Positions 42,492 to 52,526 of a DNA stretch of 64,000 nt are shown here, piece by piece. How positions within the stretch are numbered: position 1 is the stretch's first letter; the number at the start of each line of letters is the position of its first letter. The DNA comes from Methylopila capsulata (GTDB lineage Bacteria > Pseudomonadota > Alphaproteobacteria > Rhizobiales > Methylopilaceae): NCBI RefSeq assembly GCF_016907975.1, contig NZ_JAFBCY010000001.1, positions 186,001 through 250,000 on the forward strand, given 5' to 3'. A model generated the notes under the pieces. The model saw only the letters and a list, made by a program, of their open reading frames with translations, ran no database searches and was not told the DNA's origin. The translations under genes and the position numbers were made by a program.

Positions 42492-42752
42492 CTAGGCCGC
42501 GCGACGGCCCGCAATCATGCGCCACAGGAAGATCAGCAGGCACGCGCCCGCGACCGCCACCACGCACTGCCAGATCCAGCCTCCCGGCGGGATGACGTCC
42601 AGCGCCTTGAGGATGCCGTTCATCACCAGCGCCCCGACGATGCCGAGGATGATGTTCATCATCAGACCCATGTCTGACTTCATGATCTGCTCGGCGATCC
42701 ATCCGGCGATAGCGCCGATGATGATCGTCATAATCCAGCCGACGCCTTCCAT
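42492..42752 (-). CDS. GlsB/YeaQ/YmgE family stress-response membrane protein
   Basis: 86 residues with three membrane helices (about 5-24, 30-50 and 58-78) and the family motif GAIAGWIAEQIMKSD-like near 12, then GLMMNIILGIVGALV. Members are small inner-membrane proteins induced by general stress. The ATG at 42752 follows AAAAGGAG by eight bases; a longer reading has no site. A terminator lies downstream and an EcfG-type promoter upstream, so it is a one-gene transcript. Confidence 0.9.
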   Translation of the reverse strand: MEGVGWIMTIIIGAIAGWIAEQIMKSDMGLMMNIILGIVGALVMNGILKALDVIPPGGWIWQCVVAVAGACLLIFLWRMIAGRRAA

Positions 42753-42766
42753 GGACAGCACTCCTT

Positions 42767-42787
42767 TTATGTCCCGACCGGACATAA
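42767..42787. promoter_or_regulatory. Perfect inverted repeat over the transcription start
   Basis: TTATGTCC (42767-42774) and GGACATAA (42780-42787) are separated by five bases. The repeat touches the -10 element and runs to the ribosome binding site of the GlsB/YeaQ-like gene. It could be an operator or, if transcribed, a small hairpin just ahead of AAGGAG. Confidence 0.5.
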
Positions 42788-42811
42788 ACCGCGGAAGCGG
42801 CTCCTTGTTCC
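42787..42811 (-). promoter_or_regulatory. EcfG-type general stress promoter
   Basis: On the minus strand GGAAC (42811-42807), a 16-bp spacer and GGTT (42790-42787) match the alphaproteobacterial EcfG consensus GGAAC-N16/17-CGTT except for one base of the -10. Transcription would start about 25 bp before the GlsB/YeaQ-like gene, a typical member of this regulon. Confidence 0.55.
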
Positions 42812-42838
42812 GGCGTTCGGAAAATATTCACGCCATCC

Positions 42839-44278
<1,440 letters not shown>

Positions 44279-44289
44279 GAGGTTCCCCT

Positions 44290-45171
44290 TCAGCTCTTGT
44301 TGTAGAGGCTTGCCGGCGCCGCTTCGGGAGCTTGCCGACGGCGCACCAGAAGTTCGTGTTCGGCCGGGCGGAATCCAAGCACCGCGAGAAACGCGCTCTT
44401 GAGCGCCCCCGGATCGGGCCTGCGCCCGCTCGCCTTCGCGACCGAACGCGCGTAGCGGCGTACGGGGGCGTTGAGGCGACGCGACAGGCCGTAGCCGATC
44501 CCCGCCGTCACGAGGCCGGCGAGCGCCAACGGCGCGCGTGCGAGCGCCAGCGTCACCGGGTCCAGCAGCGCGAGCATCGAGTCGTCACGCGCGGACGTGA
44601 AGGTCAGCAGCACAAGATTTTCGGCGAACAGCAAGACGATCACGATCGGCGGCACGAGCATGGCCCCGAGCCATCCAAGCCTGCGGGCGCGCCAGCCGAT
44701 CCGATAGCCGGCGACGCCGAACCCGATCATTCCGACGAGGATCGAGAACATGCCGCCGCCAATCAGGATCGTAGCGTAGGTCGAGCCGGCGGCGTCAGGC
44801 GCGATCTGCGCGCAACGGTCGGCGTGGCCGAGCGCGCAGAGGCTTGCGAGCAAATAGTCGTTCAGGAAGACGATCCCTCCGAACACGAACGTGCCGAGTT
44901 GCATCGCGACGAAGCAGCCGATTGAGAACACCGTGACCAGCGCCGCGACGCTCTCGCCCGTGACGATCTGCGGAGCGACCGCGACGCCGCCCTCTTCGGG
45001 TTTCTTACGCGCGCTGACCAGGATCGCGGCAACCGGCGCCTGCAGGGCCCAGAGCGCCGTGGTCATGACCTGCGCCATCGGCGAAAGCTCACCGCCCGCC
45101 GCCGCCAGCAGCCCGATGTTGAGGGCTGCGACGAGCACGAGCGCTATGACGCTGCTGATCGCAGTCCACAT
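44290..45171 (-). CDS. Integral membrane protein between pdhC and lpd
   Basis: 293 residues with about six membrane helices (near 5-25, 35-50, 75-100, 130-155, 165-190, 210-230) and a basic C-terminal cytoplasmic tail (RRYARSVAKASGRRPDPG). I do not recognise the family. The ATG at 45171 follows AAGGGG. Gaps of 11 bp to pdhC and 11 bp to lpd mean that it is part of the pyruvate dehydrogenase transcript, an uncommon resident. Confidence 0.82.
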   Translation of the reverse strand: MWTAISSVIALVLVAALNIGLLAAAGGELSPMAQVMTTALWALQAPVAAILVSARKKPEEGGVAVAPQIVTGESVAALVTVFSIGCFVAMQLGTFVFGGIVFLNDYLLASLCALGHADRCAQIAPDAAGSTYATILIGGGMFSILVGMIGFGVAGYRIGWRARRLGWLGAMLVPPIVIVLLFAENLVLLTFTSARDDSMLALLDPVTLALARAPLALAGLVTAGIGYGLSRRLNAPVRRYARSVAKASGRRPDPGALKSAFLAVLGFRPAEHELLVRRRQAPEAAPASLYNKS

Positions 45172-45182
45172 CGGAGCGCCCC

Positions 45183-46616
45183 TTAGACGAGCAGCCCCAT
45201 CGGCTTCTCGATCAGTCGCTTGATGGCGGAGATCAGCGTGGCGCCCAGCGCGCCGTCCACGGAACGGTGGTCGCAGGAGAGCGTGAGGCTCATGACGGTC
45301 GCGATCTTGATCTCGCCGCCCTTCACCACAGCGCGCTTCTCGCCGCCGCCGACCGCAAGAATGGTCGAGTGCGGCGGGTTGATCACCGCCGTGAAGTCCT
45401 TGACGCCGAACATCCCAAGATTCGAGACCGCCGTGGTGCCGCCTTGGTACTCCTCGGGCTTCAGCTTGCGGTCCTTGGCGCGGGCGGCGAAGTCCTTCAT
45501 CTCCTTCGCGATTACCGACAGCGTCTTGGTCTCGACGGCGCGGATGATCGGCGTGATCAGCCCGTTGTTCGGCAGCGCCACGGCGACGCCGACGTCCGCG
45601 TGCTTGTGGCGGAGCATCGCGCCCTCGGTCCAGCTGACGTTGGCGTCCGGCACCTGCGCCAAAGCCTGGCCCAGCGCCTTGATCACCATGTCGTTGACCG
45701 AGACCTTCCACGCCGGCTTGCCGTCCTTCTCCGGCGCCGAGGCGTTGACCTGCTCGCGCAGCGCCATCAGCGCGTCGATCTCGCAATCGACGGTCAGATA
45801 GAAGGTCGGGACCGTCTGGCGGGCCTCCGTCATGCGGCGCGCGATGGTCCGGCGCATGCCGTCGTGCGGGATCTCTTCGTAGGAGCCCGGCGCGAACAGT
45901 TTCTTGATCGCCTCGTCGGAGGCGCCGGCCGGCGCCGGCGCCTTGGCGGAGGGCGGCGCGTCAGGCGTCTTGGGGTCCGCAGCCGGGGCCGTTTTCGCGC
46001 CGCCGGCGGCCTTCGCGCTCCCGGAGGCCTTGGCCTCCTCCACGTCCGCCTTCACCACCCGACCGTGCGGGCCGGAGCCGGAGATCGCCTGCAAGTCGAC
46101 TCCGGCTTCCTTGGCGAGCCGGCGCGCAAGCGGCGAGGCGAACACGCGTTCGCCCTTGTCGTGACCGTTGGCGGCGGCCTTCGGCGCGTCCGCCTTGGTC
46201 TCCGACTTCGGGGCCTCGCCGTGGCCGGCCTCGCTCGGGCGCGGCGCGGCCTCGGACGTCGCCGCGTCGGACTTGGAAGCCTGGGATTTGGAAGCCTCGG
46301 ACTTGGCTTCGGCCGGCTCCGGCGCGGCCTTCGCCTGCGGCTTGGCGGCCCCGTCCAGCGCGCTGGCGTCCTCACCCTCTTCCAGAAGGATCGCGATCAA
46401 CTCGTTGACCGGAACGTCGGATGTGCCTTCGGGCACCACGATCCTGCCGACCGTGCCTTCGTCGACGGCTTCGACCTCCATGGTCGCCTTGTCGGTCTCG
46501 ATCTCGGCGAGGACGTCGCCGGACTTGACCGCGTCGCCCTCCTTCACGAGCCACTTGGCGAGGTTGCCCTTCTCCATCGTCGGCGACAGCGCGGGCATCA
46601 GGATATTGGTCGGCAT
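45183..46616 (-). CDS. pdhC: Pyruvate dehydrogenase E2, dihydrolipoamide acetyltransferase
   Basis: 477 residues. The N-terminal lipoyl domain has the lipoyl lysine in [17 protein letters not shown] (about 40-55). An Ala/Pro/Glu/Ser-rich linker follows, then the peripheral subunit-binding domain (VFASPLARRLAKEAGVDLQAI, SGPHGRVVKADVE, about 155-195), a second linker and the catalytic acetyltransferase domain (about 245-477). The catalytic domain ends with the active-site LSCDHRSVDGALGA. The ATG at 46616 sits 5 bp after the Uma2-family gene. Confidence 0.96.
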   Translation of the reverse strand: MPTNILMPALSPTMEKGNLAKWLVKEGDAVKSGDVLAEIETDKATMEVEAVDEGTVGRIVVPEGTSDVPVNELIAILLEEGEDASALDGAAKPQAKAAPEPAEAKSEASKSQASKSDAATSEAAPRPSEAGHGEAPKSETKADAPKAAANGHDKGERVFASPLARRLAKEAGVDLQAISGSGPHGRVVKADVEEAKASGSAKAAGGAKTAPAADPKTPDAPPSAKAPAPAGASDEAIKKLFAPGSYEEIPHDGMRRTIARRMTEARQTVPTFYLTVDCEIDALMALREQVNASAPEKDGKPAWKVSVNDMVIKALGQALAQVPDANVSWTEGAMLRHKHADVGVAVALPNNGLITPIIRAVETKTLSVIAKEMKDFAARAKDRKLKPEEYQGGTTAVSNLGMFGVKDFTAVINPPHSTILAVGGGEKRAVVKGGEIKIATVMSLTLSCDHRSVDGALGATLISAIKRLIEKPMGLLV

Positions 46617-46621
46617 CGGGT

Positions 46622-47224
46622 TCAGGCCTCTTCGGAAGGCTTCGTATCGGGCGAAGGCGCGTCGAACGGGAACAGCGCGTCGAGCGGGAAGCCGACGGCG
46701 TCGAAGGGCGCGGCGCGAACCTCCTCGCCGGGCTCGACAGTGGCGAGCAGCAGCCACTGGCCGGCGACATTGGCGAAGACTTCGAGCAGCCGGGCCGTGG
46801 GATCGAGCAGCCAGAGGTGGCCGACGCCCGCGTCCGCGTAGATGCGGCGCTTCGGTCCGCGATCGAGCCGTTCGGTCGAGGGGGACAGGATTTCGCATGC
46901 CCAGTCCGGCGGGATCTCGATGTAGGCCGTCTCGGGCTCCCGCGGCAGGCGTTCCCGGCGCCAGCCCGCCAGATCTGGAACGACCACGTTGGCTCCGAGA
47001 TGGAGTTCAGGCTCGACGATGAACATCCAGCCCCCAGGACCGCCCCTTCCGCTTTGAAACGGCCCCGTAAGCTCATAACCCATCGCGTTCGCCGCCAACC
47101 CATGCCGCGGCGAAGGCCGGGGATGCGTCTCCAGCGCCCCGTCCACGATCTCCGCGACCAGGCGCGGATCGACCGCTTCCAGGTCGGCGTAGGTCGCGCG
47201 GCGGCGGGCGGGATCGGCGTTCAT
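46622..47224 (-). CDS. Uma2-family (DUF820) restriction-endonuclease-fold protein
   Basis: 200 residues. The PD-(D/E)XK core is visible: EPELHLGANVVVPDLAGWR, then DWACEILSPSTERLDRGPKRRIYADAGVGHLWLLDP, with Asp, Glu and Lys in place. Uma2 proteins are abundant, often in many copies, and their role is unknown; a nuclease activity is inferred from the fold. Here the gene lies within the pdh operon, 5 bp before pdhC and 4 bp after a 55-codon gene, so it must be coexpressed with them. Confidence 0.9.
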   Translation of the reverse strand: MNADPARRRATYADLEAVDPRLVAEIVDGALETHPRPSPRHGLAANAMGYELTGPFQSGRGGPGGWMFIVEPELHLGANVVVPDLAGWRRERLPREPETAYIEIPPDWACEILSPSTERLDRGPKRRIYADAGVGHLWLLDPTARLLEVFANVAGQWLLLATVEPGEEVRAAPFDAVGFPLDALFPFDAPSPDTKPSEEA

Positions 47225-47228
47225 GGCG

Positions 47229-47396
47229 TCAGCGTTTCATGAACTTGTTCAGCACCGTGCGGACCACGTGATGGACCGCCCGGCTCTGGGCCTCGCGGAC
47301 AGAGGTCGGCGGCAGACGCCGCGGGCCGGAGCCTGTGCGTTGGGCGCGGTTGCGCAGGAACTCGTTCGCGACCGTCTTCAGGATACGTCCGAGCAT
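47229..47396 (-). CDS. 55-residue protein in the pdh operon
   Basis: Reads MLGRILKTVANEFLRN at the start and VVRTVLNKFMKR at the end. It is very basic, with an amphipathic N-terminal helix and a Pro-rich middle (SGPRRLPPTSV). GAGGAG lies six bases before the ATG, and the gaps to pdhB (10 bp) and to the Uma2-family gene (4 bp) are too short for anything but an operon gene. It is not the DUF5076 gene that often follows pdhB in Rhizobiales, and I do not recognise it. Confidence 0.7.
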   Translation of the reverse strand: MLGRILKTVANEFLRNRAQRTGSGPRRLPPTSVREAQSRAVHHVVRTVLNKFMKR

Positions 47397-47406
47397 CTGC
47401 GTCTCC

Positions 47407-48843
47407 TCAGTCGCGGTAGCACACCGCCTTCGCCGCCTCGACGACCTCGGCCACGCTCGGGAGAGCGAGCTTCTCGAGGTTCGCAGCGTAGGGCATCGGC
47501 ACGTCCTTGCCCGACACGCGCGTCACCGGCGCGTCGAGCCAGTCGAAGGCGCGCTCCATCACGCGCGCCGAGATCTCGGCGCCGACGCCCGACTGCGCCC
47601 AGCCCTCCTCCACCGTGACCAGGCGGCCGGTCTTCTTGACCGACTCGATGATGGTGTCCGTGTCCATGGGGCGGATGGTGCGCAGGTCGATCACCTCCGC
47701 GTCGACGCCGTCCTTGGCGAGCTCCTCCGCGGCCTTCAGCGCGTAGGTCATGCCGATCGACCAGGCGACGATCGTCACGTCCTTGCCCGGTCGGGCGATC
47801 TTGGCCTTGCCGATCGGCACGACGTAGTCGTCGAGTTTCGGCACCGGGAACGACTGGCCGTAGAGGATTTCGTTCTCGAGGAAGATGACGGTGTTGTTGT
47901 CGCGGATCGCGGCCTTAAGCAGCCCCTTGGCGTCGGCCGCGGTGTAGGGCGCGAGCACGGTGAGGCCGGGGACGTTCGAGTACCAGGACGCGTAGTCCTG
48001 GCTGTGCTGCGCGCCGACGCGGGCGGCCGCGCCGTTCGCGCCGCGAAACACGATCGAGCAGCCCATCTGGCCGCCGGACATATAAAGGGTCTTGGCGGCG
48101 GAGTTGATGATCTGGTCGATCGCCTGCATGGCGAAGTTGAAGGTCATGAACTCGACGATGGGCTTGAGGCCCGCAAGCGCCGCGCCGACGCCGACGCCGG
48201 CGAAGCCGTGCTCGGTGATCGGCGTGTCGATCACGCGCTCCGCCCCGAACTCCTCCAGCAGCCCCTGGCTGACCTTGTAGGCGCCCTGATACTCCGCGAC
48301 CTCCTCGCCCATCAGGAACACGCGCTCGTCGGCGCGCATCTCCTCGAGCATGGCGTCGCGGAGGGCGTCGCGCACGGTGGTCATCACCATTTCGGTGCCC
48401 TCCGGAACGTCGGGCTCCGGCAGGACCTCGGGCGCCGGCGGGTTCGCGGCGGCGGACTCGACCTTGCCCACGCCGGACGCCGGCTTGCCGTCGGACTTCG
48501 CCTCGGTCTCGGCCAGCGCCTCGTTTTTGGCCTCGGTCTTCGGGGCCTCGTCCTTGGGCGCGGACGTGGAGGCGCCGTTCGCGAGCGCGCTCTCGTCCTC
48601 GCCGTCGGTGAGGATCAGCGCGATCGGCGTGTTGACCTTCACGTCCTCCGACCCGTCGGCGATCAGGATCTTGCCGAGCACGCCCTCGTCGACCGCCTCG
48701 ACCTCCATGGTCGCCTTGTCGGTCTCGATCTCCGCGATGACGTCGCCGGACTTCACGGCGTCGCCTTCCTTCTTCAACCACTTGGCGAGCTTCCCCGCCT
48801 CCATGGTCGGCGACAGAGCCGGCATGAGGACTTCGATCGGCAT
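47407..48843 (-). CDS. pdhB: Pyruvate dehydrogenase E1 beta subunit with N-terminal lipoyl domain
   Basis: 478 residues. A lipoyl domain (1-80, lipoyl lysine in [17 protein letters not shown]) is joined by an acidic Ala-rich linker (about 85-140) to the E1-beta core (about 145-478: [50 protein letters not shown]). The fused lipoyl domain is a known alphaproteobacterial trait. At DNA level this lipoyl domain is very close to the one in pdhC, with a shared exact run of more than 30 bp. Confidence 0.97.
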   Translation of the reverse strand: MPIEVLMPALSPTMEAGKLAKWLKKEGDAVKSGDVIAEIETDKATMEVEAVDEGVLGKILIADGSEDVKVNTPIALILTDGEDESALANGASTSAPKDEAPKTEAKNEALAETEAKSDGKPASGVGKVESAAANPPAPEVLPEPDVPEGTEMVMTTVRDALRDAMLEEMRADERVFLMGEEVAEYQGAYKVSQGLLEEFGAERVIDTPITEHGFAGVGVGAALAGLKPIVEFMTFNFAMQAIDQIINSAAKTLYMSGGQMGCSIVFRGANGAAARVGAQHSQDYASWYSNVPGLTVLAPYTAADAKGLLKAAIRDNNTVIFLENEILYGQSFPVPKLDDYVVPIGKAKIARPGKDVTIVAWSIGMTYALKAAEELAKDGVDAEVIDLRTIRPMDTDTIIESVKKTGRLVTVEEGWAQSGVGAEISARVMERAFDWLDAPVTRVSGKDVPMPYAANLEKLALPSVAEVVEAAKAVCYRD

Positions 48844-48923
48844 CGGGGGCGTCCCTCTATCCTTGAAGGCTTCTTGGCCGGCGGCGGCCCGCCGGCGGCA
48901 CGGCTACAGCCAGAACGGCTCGC

Positions 48924-50024
48924 TCAGCGCAGAATGTCGGTCCAGAGTTCCGACGGATCGGGCTCGGGATCGTTGGTCGCGAACTCGGCGGCCGCAGCAA
49001 CGATCTCGCGGACCTCCTTGTCGACGGCCTTGAGTTCGTCCTCGGTCGCAAGGCCCGCCTTGATCAGGCGTGCGCGCACCTGCTCGATCGGGTCGTGGGT
49101 CTCGCGCATCTTCTGGACTTCGTCCTTCGAGCGGTACTTCGCCGGATCAGACATCGAGTGGCCGCGGTAGCGGTAGGTGACCATCTCGAGGATGTAGGGG
49201 CCCTTGCCCCCGCGAGCGTGAGCGATCGCCCGCGCGCCGGCGGCCTTCACCGCGCGCACGTCCATGCCGTCGACCTGCTCGCCGGGGATGTCGAAGCTCG
49301 CGCCGCGCTGGGACAGGTTCGTGTTCGACGAGGCGCGCTCGACCGAGGTGCCCATGCCGTACTTGTTGTTCTCGATGACGTAGACGACCGGCAGCTTCCA
49401 GAGCTTCGCCATGTTGAAGCTCTCGTAGACCTGGCCCTGGTTCGAGGCGCCGTCGCCGAAGTAGACCAGGGAGACCCGTCCGTTCTTCTTGTAGCGGTTG
49501 GCGAAGGCGAGGCCCGTCCCGAGAGACACCTGCGCGCCGACGATGCCGTGGCCGCCGTAGAACTGCTTCTCGACGCTGAACATGTGCATCGAGCCGCCCT
49601 TGCCCTTGGAGTAGCCGCCGCGGCGCCCCGTGAGCTCGGCCATGACGCCCTTCGGGTCCATCTCGCAGGCGAGCATGTGGCCGTGGTCGCGGTAGCCGGT
49701 GATGACCTGGTCGCCGGGCTCGACCGCCATCTGCATGCCGATCACCACGGCTTCCTGGCCGATGTAGAGGTGGCAGAAGCCGCCGATGAGGCCCATGCCG
49801 TAGAGCTGGCCGGCCTTCTCCTCGAAGCGGCGGATGAGGAGCATCTCGCGGTGGGCGTGAAGCTCCTGCTCCTTGGTGAACTCGAGCGCGCCGTCCGAGG
49901 AGGTCGCGTCCGTTTTTGCGGAGGTCTTGGGGGCCGTCGCCTTGCGGCCGCCGCGCGCGGCGGACTTCGGCGCGGAGCTATCCGAGCGGGTCGACGGGGC
50001 GGCTTTTGCGGCGGATACGGCCAT
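48924..50024 (-). CDS. pdhA: Pyruvate dehydrogenase E1 alpha subunit
   Basis: Decarboxylates pyruvate with thiamin diphosphate. 366 residues; after an Ala/Lys/Ser-rich tail (1-45) the core has MLLIRRFEEKAGQLYGMGLIGGF, HGIVGAQVSLGTGLAFANRY, the TPP motif YFGDGASNQGQVYESFNMA...VIENN, and YRYRGHSMSDPAKYR (phosphorylation-loop equivalent). The ATG at 50024 follows AGGGGA; an open frame up to 50129 is unlikely. First pdh gene, 191 bp after ftsB, so the operon promoter probably lies in that gap. Confidence 0.97.
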   Translation of the reverse strand: MAVSAAKAAPSTRSDSSAPKSAARGGRKATAPKTSAKTDATSSDGALEFTKEQELHAHREMLLIRRFEEKAGQLYGMGLIGGFCHLYIGQEAVVIGMQMAVEPGDQVITGYRDHGHMLACEMDPKGVMAELTGRRGGYSKGKGGSMHMFSVEKQFYGGHGIVGAQVSLGTGLAFANRYKKNGRVSLVYFGDGASNQGQVYESFNMAKLWKLPVVYVIENNKYGMGTSVERASSNTNLSQRGASFDIPGEQVDGMDVRAVKAAGARAIAHARGGKGPYILEMVTYRYRGHSMSDPAKYRSKDEVQKMRETHDPIEQVRARLIKAGLATEDELKAVDKEVREIVAAAAEFATNDPEPDPSELWTDILR

Positions 50025-50215
50025 GGACGTTCCCCTGAGCTGGGCTTCCTTGAGACGGAAACCTAACGCGACCTTAAGGCAAATCGAGCCGACGCCCAGA
50101 TCGCTTGGAACGTATGTGCCCGGATGCAACTAAAGTCGCAAGGGGGGTCATAGAGTATTTTGATTGTGCGATAGCGAAGAGCAACCCAACGCGCCGCGCT
50201 GCGCCTGCGAAGACG
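50025..50215 (-). promoter_or_regulatory. Probable pdh operon promoter region
   Basis: This gap between ftsB and pdhA has a local AT-rich part (ATAGAGTATTTTGATTGTGC near 50150 on the plus strand), unlike its surroundings. On the minus strand TTGCGA, 17 bp and CACATA make a weak promoter near 50110-50140. I see no palindromic operator. Confidence 0.3.
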
Positions 50216-50527
50216 TCAGCGCGTTTCGACGACGCGGTCGTTGGGGTGCAGCCAGCCCAGATCGACGCGCGCCTCCTCGTCCAGGAGGTCGGGGTCGAGC
50301 TGGTCGGAGCTCAGCAGATCGATCCGATGCTCGTAGCTTTCGCGCGTCTCTTTAAGCGAGGCGAGCTGCGCCGACAGAGTGGCGATCTCCGCCTCGAACT
50401 CGCGGCTGGCGACCAAGCCGTGGGCGCCCACGTAGGCCTGCTGGCTGAAATAGACGACCGCCCCGGTGGCGACGAGCCAGAGCGCGAGTTGGGCGGCGGC
50501 CGTGCGCCAGCGGTGACGAATGATCAT
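50216..50527 (-). CDS. ftsB: Septum formation initiator FtsB/DivIC family protein
   Basis: 103 residues: a short cytoplasmic tail, one membrane helix (about 13-30) and a periplasmic coiled coil (about 40-75, EFEAEIATLSAQLASLKETRESYEHRI), ending with the conserved LLDEEARVDLGWLHPNDRVV. Such proteins bridge FtsQ and FtsL at the division site. In most Rhizobiales it stands between eno and pdhA; here the antiporter gene takes the place of eno. Confidence 0.92.
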   Translation of the reverse strand: MIIRHRWRTAAAQLALWLVATGAVVYFSQQAYVGAHGLVASREFEAEIATLSAQLASLKETRESYEHRIDLLSSDQLDPDLLDEEARVDLGWLHPNDRVVETR

Positions 50528-50564
50528 GCCCGCGAGAGTGCCGCGGACATGGTTTCGAAATCCT

Positions 50565-52379
50565 TTAAGCCGCGCGTTTCAGCGTGCCCCGCACTTTCCG
50601 CCACAGCTTGTCCGCAGCGTTGCGCGACGCCGCGCGCGCCCCCGCCGGGGCGATCGGAACCGTCGCGTCGGGCTCGTCCTCGATGCGAAGGCCGACGCGC
50701 ACGACCTTACCCTCGTCGACGCCGCGCACCACGAGCGTCGCCCCGCCGAACTCAACCGCGTCGCCGACCGCGGGCTCGTTCTCAAAGCGCCGGGCGAAGA
50801 CTTCGGCGACCGTCGATCCGGCGTCCTCGGCGGGAACCGCGAGGCCGTACATAGCCGAGAGCGTCGCGAGCGCCGCGTCGCCGCGCAGCGCGAACTCGCT
50901 GAGCGCGGGCTTGGCGCGCCCCGCCTCCGTCGAGGCGAACAGGCCGTCGAGCTCCGCCACACGATTGTGCGGCGCCAGAAAATAACCGTAGTCGCCCGGC
51001 TTCAGCGCGCCGGCCTGGAGGGGATCGAGAATGCGGTCCTCCCGGATCACAAAAACCGGCGTCGCCCATTTCGGCACTGCGTCGCGGGCCAGAATCGGGC
51101 ACTTCGGCGTCACGGGGTAGCCGACCATCTCCTGCGCGAGCTGACCCGGCAGGTCGATCTCGATTCGCTGCACCTGCCGGCCGGTCTGGCGGACGGCGAG
51201 ACCGAGCCGTTTCGCGAGTTCGGTGATCGTCCAGCCCTGCACCAGCAGCGAGACGATCACCGTCACGAAGGCGACGTTGAAATAGATCTGCGCGTTGGGG
51301 GCGCCGGCCAGGGTCGGGATCGCGGCGAGGAAGATCGACACCGCCCCGCGCAGGCCGACCCAGCCCACGAAGCCGATCTCCTTGCGCGAGAAGCCGAACG
51401 GCAGCAGGCAGAGCGCCACCGCCGCCGGCCGCGCCACGAAGATCAGCATGAAGGCGATGGCGAGCGAGGCGCCGAGCGACGGCAGAAGGCTCGACGGCGT
51501 GACGAGCAGGCCGAGCACGATGAACATCACGATCTGGCAGAGCCAGGTGACGGTGTCGTGGAAGGCGATGATGCTCGGCAGCGCGCGCACCTGACGGTTT
51601 CCCACCACGATGCCGGCGAGATAGACCGCCAGGAAGCCGGAGCCGTGCATGACCGCCGCGAGCGCGAACAGCGCGACGGCGCTCGCCACCACGAACAGCG
51701 GGTGCAGACCGGACGGCAGGTCGACCTTGTTCAGCACGAAGGCGAGCGCGAACCCGCCCGCGACGCCGGCCGCGCCGCCGATGATCGCCTCCTGCAGGAA
51801 TTCGCCGAGGATCGTCAGCCCGTCGTGACCGCCGGAGGCGCTGACGATGCCGACCATCATGACGGTGAGGAACACCGCCACCGGATCGTTGGTGCTGGAT
51901 TCGATCTCCAGCACGCCGCCGACCCGCCGCTGGAGCTGCAGGCCGCTGGCGCGGATCAGGAAGAACACCGCCGCGGCGTCGGTCGAGGCGATTGTGGCCC
52001 CGATCAGGAAGCCTTCCGAGAGCCTGAGGTTCAGCACGTAGGAGGCGAAGGCGCCGATCAGCCCCGCGGTGATCACCACCCCCACGGTGGCGAGCCCTAT
52101 CGCCGGCGCGAGCGAGCCCGCGAGATGCGAGATGCGCGTGCGCAGCCCGCCGTCGAACAGGATGATCGCGAGCGCGAGCGAGCCGATCAGGTAGGTCAGC
52201 CGGTAGTTGTCGAAGGCGACGCCGCCCGGCCCGTCCGCTCCGGTGAGCATGCCGATGATGAGGAAGACGAGCAGCAGCGGCGCGCCGAACCGGGACGCGA
52301 CGAGCGACGACAGAATGCCGACGAGCACCAGGGCCGCCCCGAACAGCAGGACCGCATTGACGACCGTGATGTTGTCCAT
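50565..52379 (-). CDS. Potassium/proton antiporter of the CPA1/CvrA type
   Basis: 604 residues. About 12-13 membrane helices fill 1-400, with ATIASTDAAAVFFL and the ion-site region SSTNDPVAVFLTVMMVG. A cytoplasmic part follows with a TrkA-C-like domain (about 405-490, VQRIEIDLPGQLAQEMVGYPV, FVIREDRIL) and a transporter-associated domain to the end. It should exchange K+ for H+ at the inner membrane, controlled by ligands of the RCK-type domain. It ends 37 bp before the ftsB start. Confidence 0.92.
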   Translation of the reverse strand: MDNITVVNAVLLFGAALVLVGILSSLVASRFGAPLLLVFLIIGMLTGADGPGGVAFDNYRLTYLIGSLALAIILFDGGLRTRISHLAGSLAPAIGLATVGVVITAGLIGAFASYVLNLRLSEGFLIGATIASTDAAAVFFLIRASGLQLQRRVGGVLEIESSTNDPVAVFLTVMMVGIVSASGGHDGLTILGEFLQEAIIGGAAGVAGGFALAFVLNKVDLPSGLHPLFVVASAVALFALAAVMHGSGFLAVYLAGIVVGNRQVRALPSIIAFHDTVTWLCQIVMFIVLGLLVTPSSLLPSLGASLAIAFMLIFVARPAAVALCLLPFGFSRKEIGFVGWVGLRGAVSIFLAAIPTLAGAPNAQIYFNVAFVTVIVSLLVQGWTITELAKRLGLAVRQTGRQVQRIEIDLPGQLAQEMVGYPVTPKCPILARDAVPKWATPVFVIREDRILDPLQAGALKPGDYGYFLAPHNRVAELDGLFASTEAGRAKPALSEFALRGDAALATLSAMYGLAVPAEDAGSTVAEVFARRFENEPAVGDAVEFGGATLVVRGVDEGKVVRVGLRIEDEPDATVPIAPAGARAASRNAADKLWRKVRGTLKRAA

Positions 52380-52526
52380 GCCCGCCGGTTCGCATGCACG
52401 CCACGGGCGGCCGGGCGCGCCTGGGGCGAACCCGGCGTGGTCCGAGCGCCGAAGCGTCAGAGGAAGGAGGTTGGAACTTCCCCGACGAATGCCGCCAGAT
52501 CAAGGCGGAACAACATCTTATGCGGC

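Noticed and set aside
46622-47396. Toxin-antitoxin module in the pdh operon
   Set aside because: The order small basic protein then nuclease-fold protein invites the idea, but neither belongs to a known toxin-antitoxin family and nothing in the sequence supports toxicity.
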